Shown here piece after piece: positions 36,863 through 46,961 of a stretch of 64,000 nt of DNA (position 1 is the stretch's first letter; each line of letters begins with the position of its first letter). The DNA is taken from the NCBI RefSeq assembly GCF_964355755.1, contig NC_092671.1, positions 12,132,501 through 12,196,500 of the forward strand, written 5' to 3'. Both the position numbers and the translations under genes were made by a program. This stretch comes from Antedon mediterranea. Lineage: Eukaryota; Echinodermata; Crinoidea; Comatulida; Antedonidae. The notes below the pieces were generated by a model. The model did no database searches and had not been told where the DNA came from. It saw only the letters and a list, made by a program, of their open reading frames with translations.

Positions 36863-37156
36863 AGCTCCGCGTTTTGTGTAAATAGGCATAAGAAATAATT
36901 AACATAGATTCTATATTTTTGTTGTCCGCTAGCCGTTTACCGCTTACCGACCAACACCGACCTCTCTTTTACGAACTGGATCCTTTAATACAGGGGTTAC
37001 AGGGTTATTCTACTGTGCGTTAAACTTGAATTTGATTTTTATAATTATAAATTTTTTCTCTTTCTTTAGTGTTATTCTGCATTTGTTTTAACGATTTTAA
37101 AACTTATATTTTAGACCTGCAAGCTTGATTGAAAGATACGCTTGAGTAATCTTCAT

Positions 37157-38317
37157 ATGATGACTTGGCACACGTCCGATCGACAAAACAGACTACGAAG
37201 TAGAAGTCTACACTGGATATTAGACGAGCAAAGATCTATGGGCAGACAAGCAATGTACTTTAGTAATATGGTCAATAGAAAAGATCGTCTGCTAACTGCA
37301 GAACATTACAACACGAAGCGCGCCATTTCCAGATTCGATGGCAACTGGTCATCTCGACGACAGCGATCCAATACATCACCTGCGCGACTTCAATATAATA
37401 GTTCTCGCTACTCCCAACTATCACTGCCTGCTCCACCTATTATCTTACACGGGCAAGGAATATTTGAAAAAGGACAAGAAGAAACGAATGGACATACACT
37501 TGTTATTTCATCTAAAAGTGTTGATAAGCCTGTAAAAAAATTACCACTCCAATCTTTAGTTCAATACATGAGCAATGTTCGCCATTTCGATCAACAATTA
37601 ATAGTAGCAGCTGAAGCTAAAAAAACACTTCTACCACATATATATGTTGAAAAAAAGCGTCAGCTTACACCGGCAAGAAAGCCGACGAAAGATAAACAAC
37701 TCGAACAAATCAGTAGACACTATCAGAAAATTAGTTATCGAATCGAAGACGAACCAGAATATTTTGTGTTACCAAAATGCAGAGGGTTGACATCTAGGTC
37801 TAACCGTTTGCCGTCTCTCGAGTATCTGTACAATAAAGGAAGAGAGCCTAAATTTAATGCTCCAAAATCGACACCACAAATATCGCGGCAGAATTCTTAC
37901 GAGAATTTATCAGATATGGTATTAACTGTTGACGACGAATGTGCCTCGATACGAGGAAAATTATTTGATCACTCTTTGTCTCATTCATTAACAAAATTAA
38001 AATGCTCTGAATTATTAACACCACATGATGTAAATAATGATAATAAAGCTGTAAAGATTTTAAATCATTCAATTAATATACTGAACTCTGTTAAGAGTCT
38101 TCCAAAAGTTACTTCACAATTGCCAGAAATAGTAATAACCCCACCTGTACATAAAGACCTTGAATGTCAATTTGAAACTTGGCAACAATGGAAGCTTCAA
38201 AAGTTGGTATGCCAACGTGAACTTCGAAGACGGGAACTAGTTCGATTGATAGAAGATATTAAAGAATTTAATGATTTAAATAAAACATTAGCTCAACAGC
38301 TTTTCACCCAAATCTAG
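37157..38317 (+). CDS. Unrecognised 386-residue basic protein
   Basis: A single open frame with an in-frame TGA at about 37127 upstream, so the first ATG is 37157 (MMTWHTSDRQNRL). A polypyrimidine-AG acceptor (TATATTTTAG) precedes it at about 37112, suggesting a 5' UTR intron. The N-terminal third is rich in Arg and Ser; the middle has scattered basic, Pro and Tyr residues and looks disordered; the last 50 residues (WQQWKLQKLVCQRELRRREL onward to LAQQLFTQI) are strongly predicted by eye to form a coiled coil or long helix. No signal peptide or membrane segment. I recognise no family. Its length and codon evenness, unlike surrounding frames, argue for a real gene. Expression would settle it. 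Confidence 0.68.
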   Translation: MMTWHTSDRQNRLRSRSLHWILDEQRSMGRQAMYFSNMVNRKDRLLTAEHYNTKRAISRFDGNWSSRRQRSNTSPARLQYNSSRYSQLSLPAPPIILHGQGIFEKGQEETNGHTLVISSKSVDKPVKKLPLQSLVQYMSNVRHFDQQLIVAAEAKKTLLPHIYVEKKRQLTPARKPTKDKQLEQISRHYQKISYRIEDEPEYFVLPKCRGLTSRSNRLPSLEYLYNKGREPKFNAPKSTPQISRQNSYENLSDMVLTVDDECASIRGKLFDHSLSHSLTKLKCSELLTPHDVNNDNKAVKILNHSINILNSVKSLPKVTSQLPEIVITPPVHKDLECQFETWQQWKLQKLVCQRELRRRELVRLIEDIKEFNDLNKTLAQQLFTQI

Positions 38318-38542
38318 GCCTATGTATGTTATAAGTTCTTTGCTTTTCATATGACGCAACGGTTTGATTGAGGGATTCCGATGAATGGGAAAATAAAAAA
38401 TAATGTCGGTTGTAATAACATATAAAAATAATAATAAAACATAAATCATAAAAAATGTACAAACAATAATTTATTAATTTAAAAGAAAAGGGCGGGTATA
38501 AAAACAAATAAAGGTTTGCATGGCGAAATCAAATGTTGATTT

Positions 38543-38695
38543 AAAGTTTGCGGTACACTACGTATGTTAGTTCTGAAAAGGACTGTTGAGTTTCTCGACG
38601 TTTCGATCAATATGCTCATGAGGACGATCAAGCATATTCATCGAAACGTCGAGAAACTCAACAGTTCTTTTCAGAACTAGTGTACCGCAAACTTT
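38543..38695. mobile_element. Near-perfect 153-bp hairpin element, with hammerhead-like core
   Basis: The arms begin aaagtttgcggtacacta and end tagtgtaccgcaaacttt. The central part pairs ctcgacgtttcgat with atcgaaacgtcgag with one mismatch, around a loop of about 14 bases. The loop region contains CTCATGA (38615-38621) and CGAAAC (38642-38647), spaced as in a hammerhead ribozyme but with one core base changed. A half copy lies at 56108. The resemblance to palindromic ends of Penelope-like elements is inference. Confidence 0.72.
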
Positions 38696-38959
38696 ATATC
38701 AAGAATAATATTGTAGCTTATGATAATACGCAACACTCAGTTCAAGGCTCGACATTTGAGTTTGATATCAACAATTGGACATTATTTAAAATCATAGAAG
38801 TAGCTGTAATTAGTCCATCAAGGTAAATTGTGACGTAACGACAACATCATGTAATCTCTTTTCAGCACGTATCAAGGAGGAATTAGTATGATCATTTACC
38901 AATAGTATTTAGATAAACATTAACCTTGTATTAATCTGCATATACAAAATGTAATTAGC

Positions 38960-39225
38960 ATAACTATTTAGAAATAGATGATGCTCCTTTCAAAGAGGAA
39001 TGGAAAGAAATAGCCAACTGTGTTCAAACTTGGGAAGAAAGACAACAAACTTGAACAAACATATTGTTAAAAGTAAAGCATACCTATTTAGAAATAGATG
39101 ATGCTCCTTTCAAAGAGAATAGAAAGAAATAGACCAAAATACAATTGAAGTAGCCGACTGTGTTCAAACTTGGGAAGAAAGACAACAAACTTGAACAAAC
39201 ATATTGTTAAAAGTAAAGGCTGGTT
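38960..39225 (+). repeat. Tandem duplicate of an exon-like segment
   Basis: Two direct copies (about 38960-39078 and 39079-39225). The first reads YLEIDDAPFKEEWKEIANCV, then QTWEERQQT and stop, preceded by TTAG that could be an acceptor. The second copy is frame-broken. This could be a last exon of an unrecognised gene or a repeat that is open by chance; no upstream partner exon was identified. It lies between the 386-residue gene and the kinase pair. Confidence 0.45.
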
Positions 39226-39349
39226 TGATAATAAATTGGAATTGGAAGCACGTACAACAAAAACTTGTTAATTGTATTTTGTTCTAAATCAATGTTATAA
39301 TTATGAACATTAATTGCCCGTTTATCTTACATTCTAAAATATAAGACTA

Positions 39350-39590
39350 TTACAGGTAATTTTGGATTTGAGTTTAGTGTCTTGTCTCGTTTTCAAGAGG
39401 GCCTCTCCAAATATGTACTACAGCAACCATTGTACAATATTAGTAAATAAATAGCAATCCGTTATTCAAGACGTGCTATGAGATGAAATAATATTGGGAT
39501 GAAGTAGACAGGGTATAGACCTGGCATTGTTCTAACTACATTAAATCAAATATACGCATTTACTGTATACATTATTTAAATTTAATATAT
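39350..39590. repeat. Dispersed repeat, copy 1 (copy 2 at 41718-41960)
   Basis: 'ttacaggtaattttggat' through 'aaatcaaatatacgc' is repeated at 41718-41960 inside intron 1 of the first kinase gene, with small indels. Both copies share 'tgtcttgtctcgttttcaag'. Not present in the second kinase gene, so it arrived after, or was lost since, that duplication. Confidence 0.8.
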
Positions 39591-40375
39591 TTAATTATTT
39601 TATAGGCATACATAATTTTTGCGCAATTTTACTATAAAATGGTCTTAACAAGAAATATTCCTTACAAAAAACGCCGCTTGCTTGTTGACGTAACAATTTA
39701 CCATTTTATTATAATAGTTATTCACGTTAACCAAAAAGTATTTACCTGAAAAAAATACTTACATTGTCTGTCAGACAATGGTTTTTGGTTAAAATTAAAC
39801 AGTTCTTTTTTCTTTTTATAAGTGAAAAATTTCTTTTTGTTACGGAAGTGATTAACTTTTGTATTTTTAAGTACAACAAGAATTAATACTTTGATATGTC
39901 ATAATTGTGCAATTAAAATTGAAAAATAAAAAATACTGAATCTGTATAAAAGATGATGTGCTTATTAAATAATTTAAATGAAAACGATGTCTAAATAATT
40001 TAATAAAGACCACTAAACAGACTCAATTTCTGTCACTTTAGTTTATTTTATTGCTGACAGTATTATAAAATCAGCCTAGATTGACAGTCAAATGGGTCAA
40101 GTGACCCATTGCCTACTTCAAAACTATGTTTACCATTTCTTCAGTTGCAAAGATTTATCGACTAAAGTCAATTATTTTGTAGAGGTTTATAGTAGACCTT
40201 TATGCCAGCATCCATGAACATTCTATAAAAACATAAAGTATTGAAGACCAAACCTATTGGTATTACAATTTCCCGTTTTCTTACATTCTTAAATATTAGA
40301 CTGTTAGAAGGGATTATGTTAGGCACTCGTTTACAAAATTGACCAAGGTAGGTAATTGTAGACGTACTGGTAGCC

Positions 40376-40395
40376 TATAAAAATTAACCAATTGG
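40376..40395 (+). promoter_or_regulatory. Conserved TATA/CCAAT-like block upstream of kinase copy 1
   Basis: TATAAAAAT at 40376 followed by CCAATTGG at 40388, about 125-145 bases before the ATG. The same block precedes copy 2 at 46841-46861. Conservation may only reflect the recent duplication; the TATA motif is in a plausible position for a start site inside the short leader. Confidence 0.45.
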
Positions 40396-40518
40396 AGCAA
40401 CGGCATTTAGCTATCATTGTTATAAAAATCGTACAAGCATAATAGGACAAGAACCGGTAATGAGTATTAAACCAAAATTCGTTTGAATATGTGGATTTAT
40501 TTACAGTGAGTGTACGGA

Positions 40519-43500
40519 ATGGCAAATAATATAGGCCTACATGAATATGGCCAAGATGAAGTGGACTGGCGTAACTGTATATCTGCCATCGAGACAAGTC
40601 GCGGAACAGTTTTATTTTGCACTCGCGAACTCTTATCTTTGCGGCAGGATCTTCAAGTTGTCGGTCACTTTGGTCAGAGTGGACAGTTGATGCGTGGCGT
40701 TGTAATGTATTCAATAACAGCATACAATCCTATGAATAAAATAATTGAAGTTGTCGAAAATGTTAGACGTAACAAATTTTTAATGGAGGATTTACACGCC
40801 AAACTTCCGGGTTGTGAGATTTTAAACAATTATTCATTTTTTCCAAACTGTCCGAAACATTTTGAGAGAGGATTCACGATCGTGTTTCCCCTGGATTATC
40901 CAGTTAGTGACCATGATGGAATTGTCTGTGGGTTGGCGGTCAAGTACCATCAAGCCGCCTACTTTCGCAGTGTGATACACAATAATGGGGATGTTGAACA
41001 GAAATTGATATTAATGATTGATAATAAACCAAAAGAAGTGGATGAAGAACTGATGGTCATTGAGAGAATCAACTACCACCCTGCGTTTATGCACCATACA
41101 AACCATTCCGTGTTTCATGATTATAGAATTGCTCTCGACGTCTTGTCCCGTGTAAGTCGGTTATACATTATTAGAATATACAATATAATAATTGACAGTT
41201 CGAGTAGACCCACGTCTTCTCTGCCATTATTTAATTGTATGATAACGTTTATTCGTAGACAGATATAACCAAAGGTCGTTGTCACAAGTAACATCAATGA
41301 TATATGTAATGAGATTATAAATACACTGTTAATGTAGGCCTAATTATATATACAGGGTTGAAAAAACCCTCTTTTGATTTCAATGTATTTAGAAAAATAG
41401 TCGGGATGGATTTGTTAGGGTTTTGTTTGTTGGCGTACACAATTACATGCCGTTTTAGGCCTAGAATACACTATTATTACACAAATTGTGACAATTACGT
41501 ATACTATTTGTATAGCCTCATTGACAACATTGTTGAATTACCAGATTCATAAAGGCACCAAATAACTAATAAAATGCAGTATACAAAGTGTTGGCCTATT
41601 TTTCAGACAACTAAGCCTAACAATATTGTTTAAATACTTTAACCATGACATACTTGATTTTAAGTACAAATTTAAAATGCAAGTAAAAAGTTAAATAGAC
41701 ATAGAAAATTACAATTATTACAGGTAATTTTGGATACAAAATGGATTTGAGTTTAGTGTCTTGTCTCGTTTTCAAGAGGGCCTCTCCAAATCTGAAGTAC
41801 AGCAACCATTGTACAATATTAGCAAATAAATAGCAATCCGTTATTCAAGGCGTGTATGAGATGAAATAATATTAGGATGAAATAGACAGGGTTTTGCTCC
41901 TGGCATTGTTCTAACTGCACTAAATCAAATATACGCCTTTACTGTATATAATCTATAAATTAAATATATTTAGACATTATTGTATAGGTCTAACAATCAA
42001 TACATTTGTAATGTTTCAGTGGCAATCAAATTGCACCGCAGTGGATGAGTTGATCTCAATCGTTTCATCTCTTGACGAAAATGAAGCGGTAGTTAACAAC
42101 AATCTCTATCCTATTATTGCGATAGAAGGCCCAAAATTAAAAGGTAGATGCGATTTCTTCATCTTTGACTACGTTCCTTATTATGGTTCAAAATATTGCA
42201 CACCGGGTATCAATGATCATACTTGATATTATGACTATTTCCAACATTCATTTCTTGCCACGAGTCTAAATAATATATTTAAAATATTTAGCAAACAATA
42301 TCAGTTTGTATATACTTGTACACCATCATGCGTTCAAATGGTTTCTAATATCACAACGTTTAAGTATAGCAGACTTCATAAGAATTATTATGGAAACAAC
42401 CTAATGTACTAATTTTTGTTCTGAAGCGTGGTTACCACTAGCGACGCAACGCAAGGACGTAACGCAACGCAAGTGAATTGACCAATCACAAGCGATGGCT
42501 TATTCGCTTGTGATTGCTAACTGTCTATAACTTCGCTTGTCATTGGTTAAAACGCTTGCGTTGCGTTTACGTCCTTGCGTTACGTTCTAGTGGGAACCAA
42601 GCTTTAATGCGTTACATCTATAGGAATATGCCTAGGTACAGTGTGCAGGCAGTTAAGTTCTTCATTAGGGACAGTGTATTTGAATTCGATTCCTGTTTGT
42701 CTACAACACCTTAAAAAATCGTTCGACGCCCAACCTCAGTTTATTCGTGGTGCAATCTATGCGGTCAGTAATTACATATTGGGGCTGGAGCTTTCTACAA
42801 ACGCAAAGAATTCACCTGTTTTTATAGATAGGTATGTCATTATTTAATTGTGATTTTATGAATTTGACAAATGGAGAATATTGGCTATATACCTATTCTG
42901 GGAGGCTGAGTTTACAGGGCCTAATATACTATATTAACCTACGTACTAATCAACAATTTCAGTTTCAAGTTTCAATTTATTTTTTTCCAAATTGCATATT
43001 TATAAGATAATTTGATATAACTGTTTAGGCAAAGCAAAAAATGGAGGGAAAAAACAAAAGAGCAAAGCTCGTTTTTTAGACAATGTAAAATTAACTAGTA
43101 GGTAACAACTTAATTTCTGCTACGTTGTTAAAATTAAAATGCTACGTTAGTGGTCGATTTCTTTTTATACGTTATTGGTTAACATGACATTAGTGTTTGA
43201 TTATCGATCGTTACATTATATTATTATTATTATTATTATTATTAGTGAGCGATATATGAATAAAGGAATAGTGACGGAACAGGAGAAAACGTCAAATATT
43301 GAAATATAAAATGATATTGTTGTACTTTACTCACTGTAAGAAATCATAGGATTGTTGTCTTACTGTGAACTTAGTTTACAAGGTTACTCTTTAAATTTCT
43401 TTTTGAACAATAACAAAACGATGATACGCTAGCTGGCAATCCTAATCTATTATAATGCTTTCTAAATTATACTTAAACTCTACAACAATGAATAGGATTG

Positions 43501-45880
43501 AAATGACTAATAAACTGAATCCCTTTACCTTTTTTATCCTTTTATTTCGCATCATATGACCTAAATATAACAATGGAATATTCACCCGGAGCGGTTAATT
43601 GTTTATTTTTATTCCATCAATATAAAATAAAAGGGGTGTCTAGAAAACTCAGATCTAGAAAACTCAGATCTCAGATATATCTAACTTTTCTAGATCTAGA
43701 AAACTCAGATATCTGACTTTTCTAGATCTAGAAAACTCAGATATCAATATCTGAGTTTTCTAGTTCCAAAATAGAACTAGAAAACCCAGATCATCAAATG
43801 GATCGTTCCATTATTATTAGAGGGTAGCATATTTGAAATACTACACAGTAGTATACGTTTTCTTACTAATAACAATAATTATTGTAACTTGTAGTAGCAG
43901 CCTACGACTTAAATCATAAAAAAAATGCAGTATACACATTTTAAAATGTAGGCTTAGCATTTAGGCCGAGCTAAGCAAACTCAATTCAAGGCTCAACGTG
44001 TGGGCGCTATCGCGATGTATCGCGAAGAGTAGCCCTGGTCCTAGTGGTGGTCAACTCGTACCCAAAATAACTCGTACCTATTCCCAACTTGGCTAACTCG
44101 TAGTTCAACCAACTCGTACCCACACCAACTGGTACATACCTTATTCTTAAAGCCTATTATTTTAACGGTAACATGCACTGTATTTTCTTTATGATTTAAG
44201 CTGTGGGCCGCTTCTACATGTTACAATATTGGTAAGAAAACGTACACAGTAATCAGTTTTAATAATACTCTAGTATTTCAAATGACCTACCTGCTGGTTA
44301 ATAATGGGCGATCCAAATGACTTACCAACCGATCAAATGATGATCTGAGTTTTCTAGTTCCATTCTGGAACTAGAAAAGTCAGATATTGATATCTAAGTT
44401 TTCTAGATCTAGAAAACTCAGATATATCTGAGATCTGAGTTTTCTAGATCTGAGTTTTCTAGACACCCACATAAAAGCTATTTGCGTTTTGTCATGTTAT
44501 GATCATGCCTATTTTGTTTGTGTTTATAAACTCGGTTTAGGTACTGGAACAGCACTGTTGCACATTGTATTGTTAATGAAGTTGGAGATGGAATTGGAAA
44601 CTTACCACCTAAGAACCACATAGTGTATGACTGGCCAACTCATCTACCGGAACCTACTTCGGTTGTCCTTGTGAGCTGCAAGAAGAAACTAAGACAAATG
44701 AAGGAGAGAAGAGGAAAAACTACGTATGAAAACATGTAAGTTAGAAAAAAATTGGATTTATATAAATATATATACTCCACCCTGTCTCCTTTCTTTTATT
44801 CCTGTTCACCCAGGCAGCACTTGCCAGCTTTTATACCATGACGTTATACAAATTCCTTCACTTGCACTGATGAAGGGCTAGTGTTGCCTGAAAGCTCTGC
44901 TAACTTTTCTGGCTGTTTTACTTTATCGTTTTGATTTAGCTTTTCGCATTTTTTAGTATCTCCATTGAGATCCAGCCACTGATACCCACAGCATTGTCAT
45001 TTTTTCAGTTATTTGCCTTTGGATTTATATATATATATATATATGTATATGTACAGTGCGTAAACTGAGGACTAGTGCTGTTCCGCCGTACCACGGCTAT
45101 CCAATCGAGTTCGAACAATACCATGAAAGCCCCAGTGGTCTAATGGTTAGAACATCTGCATATCAAGCAGGCGGTCCGAGTTCGAGTCTCGGTTGGGGCG
45201 ACTTTTTCTCATTCTCACAGATTTCCTCATCTTTATCGTTTCAAATTAATTAATTAAATTTCAGTATATCACCGGGCGGTTTAGAATTAATGTTCTTTGC
45301 CTGATTTGTTTATAGTTCGAGTCTCGGTTGGGGCGACTTTTTCTCATTCTCACAGATTTCCTCATCTTTATCGTTTCAAATTAATTAATTAAATTTCAGT
45401 ATATCACCGGGCGGTTTAGAATTAATGTTCTTTGCCTGATTTGTTTTTATATTTATATATATATATATTTCGATGGGCTTTACACAGAACTGTTTAATGA
45501 GCTGCCTTATTAAATAAACGACGGTGAATGTGTTTCGAAACATTGTCTATCCTTAATCGAATCAGAAGATACAGATAGTACATTGCCCGGTCAGATTTGG
45601 CCACATAAAAACATTAATTTTAGCATATGGATTGAATACAGTGATGCAGTATGGATAATTCAGCATGTTAATTTTTTTTATTGTTTTTTTTTTATTCAGG
45701 GTTTTCGAAACTTTTCAGCGAATGCGAAACCAATCTTGGATTGAAATAGACATTGCGCAACAACAATGTACGGATACTTCCCTCGTAGTCTCACACATTA
45801 TCGATAAACTCCGAAAAAAAAACTTGTTCTGTAATAAATTGCCAACGTCATTCTGCCCTAGCACTGGGCTTCATCAATAA
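40519..45880 (+). CDS. CMPK2: CMPK2-like nucleotide kinase homologue, copy 1 (probable pseudokinase)
   Basis: Five coding exons: 40519-41151, 42020-42143, 42624-42831, 44541-44735, 45700-45880; all GT/AG, phases agree, 446 codons plus stop (human CMPK2 has 449). The start is MANNIGLHEYGQ, matching copy 2; a GTG-led extension is not needed. Family match: SVFHDYRIALDVLS before the core, PIIAIEG at the P-loop strand, FVDRY-type DRYWNSTVAH, VYDWPTHLPEPTSVVLVS and the C-terminal FQRMRNQSWIEID. CMPK2 phosphorylates UMP, CMP and dUMP in vertebrate mitochondria. Here the Walker A segment reads GPKLKGI, with no Lys-Thr, so catalysis is doubtful. The N-terminus is acidic, with no obvious mitochondrial targeting helix. 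An alternative acceptor at 42636 shortens exon 3 by four codons and does not restore the lysine. Introns 2, 3 and 4 carry transposons. Confidence 0.85.
42424..42605. mobile_element. MITE of the AAGCTTGGTTCC family in intron 2 of kinase copy 1
   Basis: Terminal inverted repeats: left 'gtggttaccactagcgacgc aacgcaagg...' and right ending 'ctagtgggaaccaagc', with many acgcaacgc / gcgttgcgt units and an internal hairpin around 'atcacaagcg / cgcttgtgat'. No coding sequence. Absent at the same place in copy 2. Confidence 0.85.
43634..44468. mobile_element. 835-bp long-TIR transposon in intron 3 of kinase copy 1
   Basis: Termini GGGTGTCTAG...CTAGACACCC; arms of about 150 bp composed of repeated 'tctagaaaactcagat' units in inverted orientation at the two ends. 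Flanks aaataaaag (43625-43633) and acataaaag (44469-44477) match 8 of 9, a likely target-site duplication. The termini begin with the same GGGTGTC as the 13.9-15.5 kb element, hinting at one superfamily. No transposase inside. Confidence 0.85.
44867..44893 (+). ncRNA. Hammerhead-ribozyme-like core (tentative)
   Basis: CTGATGA at 44867-44873 and GAAA at 44890-44893 flank a short imperfect stem (agg..c / gcct), followed by a possible two-base-pair stem III (gctctgc) and TAA. Spacing fits a minimal type I hammerhead as found in Penelope-like elements and retrozymes. I cannot see a convincing stem I, so this may be a decayed copy or coincidence. Confidence 0.3.
45129..45200 (+). tRNA. tRNA-like SINE head, anticodon ATC (would be Asp)
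   Basis: 72 nt fold as a cloverleaf: acceptor GCCCCAG/TTGGGGC (one G-U), anticodon stem TCTGC/GCAGG with loop ATATCAA, T arm CCGAG-TTCGAGT-CTCGG, discriminator G, no encoded CCA. The A box (tggtctaatgg) and B box (gttcgagtc) are intact. ATC is an unusual anticodon for Asp (normally GTC), and the sequence continues into a SINE body, so it is most likely not a functional tRNA gene. Confidence 0.7.
45129..45450 (+). mobile_element. tRNA-derived SINE with LINE-matching 3' tail, in intron 4 of kinase copy 1
   Basis: Head: tRNA-like 45129-45200. Body: about 70 bp from 'actttttctcattctcacag'. Tail: ccgggcggtttagaattaat from 45272, matching the LINE 3' end at 33868 in 41 of 43 positions. The segment 45179-45313 (half the T arm, body and tail) is repeated directly at 45314-45448, so the element is a head-to-tail partial dimer with a headless second unit, ending in TA repeats. 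Confidence 0.85.
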
Positions 45881-46840
45881 ATCAAAGATACCCTTGCTTT
45901 TTAGACTTTTCCGGAAAAAACACATAATAATAGACGATGGAATGGCACATTTTCAGATCGATCCTGTGCCGAACTGTCCCGTCTTTGATTCTAAGATCTG
46001 GTGAACCAGATAGTACAAATACATGAGTGCGTACTATTTCATTGATTTTAAATAAAAAGCACATTTCCCCCATGGACTGACAATGAGGAACAAATGCGTA
46101 TTAGACAATGTACTCCTTGTTTTGCCGCCTGTGGTAAACATTAGAGTGAAACACAGATAGGCATCCACAAAACAATAATTAAAAAATAACACCTGTGAAT
46201 GATATATGAGTTTATACTGTACTGATATTGTACAATTGTGCATTGTACATAATTTTTAATTCGTATTAAATTTTAAATTTAATTTTTTATATATTGATTA
46301 TAAAATCAATTAATAATAATGAATAATTTATTGTATATTACATACCGTAAATAAAATAGACAAAATAACAAATAATTTACAAAGACCAAACCGTAATTAT
46401 TTTATCTTTCATTGTTTCAATAAAAATCTGTTTTGTTTTGAACTTGAATTAAAGAATATGCAAATATTAATCAATCAATTAAAAATCATTATTAAGCAGC
46501 TGTTTAATATTTTGAAAAACAGTAGGCTATGCGTAAAACAGCAGAGGGCTCTATCACGCGACAAGTGCACGAATTACATCATCATTTTCTTTTTTTCAAT
46601 ATGACGCAACAGTTTGATGGATTCCAATGAGAACCGGGATATTTATAACAATGCCAATTACTTGCAATAAAAAGAAAGGATGTTAATATAGATAACCATG
46701 ATATTACCAATTACCAATAAATCATATTCATCATCATGTATTTTTGAAACTGTGAAGTACTGTATTAATTATGTGGTTAAATGTCTATAATAACATGGAG
46801 CCACTGTTTACAAAATCGACTAGGCTAGTAATTGTTGTCA

Positions 46841-46861
46841 TATAAAAATTTAACCAATTGG
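46841..46861 (+). promoter_or_regulatory. Conserved TATA/CCAAT-like block upstream of kinase copy 2
   Basis: TATAAAAAT at 46841 and CCAATTGG at 46854, about 100-120 bases before the ATG; counterpart of 40376-40395. Confidence 0.45.
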
Positions 46862-46961
46862 AGAGCAGCCTTTCTAGTACGCTTCATTTAACAATATCAT
46901 TGTTGTATATTAATCGTCTATCGAAAAGCACCGGTGTATTAAAAGGTGTACATACGTTAAG

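Noticed and set aside
40510-40518. Upstream GTG as the start of kinase copy 1
   Set aside because: ATG at 40519 gives MANN, matching the start of copy 2; animals rarely use GTG.
45129-45200. A functional tRNA-Asp gene
   Set aside because: Continuation into SINE body and LINE-type tail, partial tandem copy, and rare anticodon argue for a SINE head.
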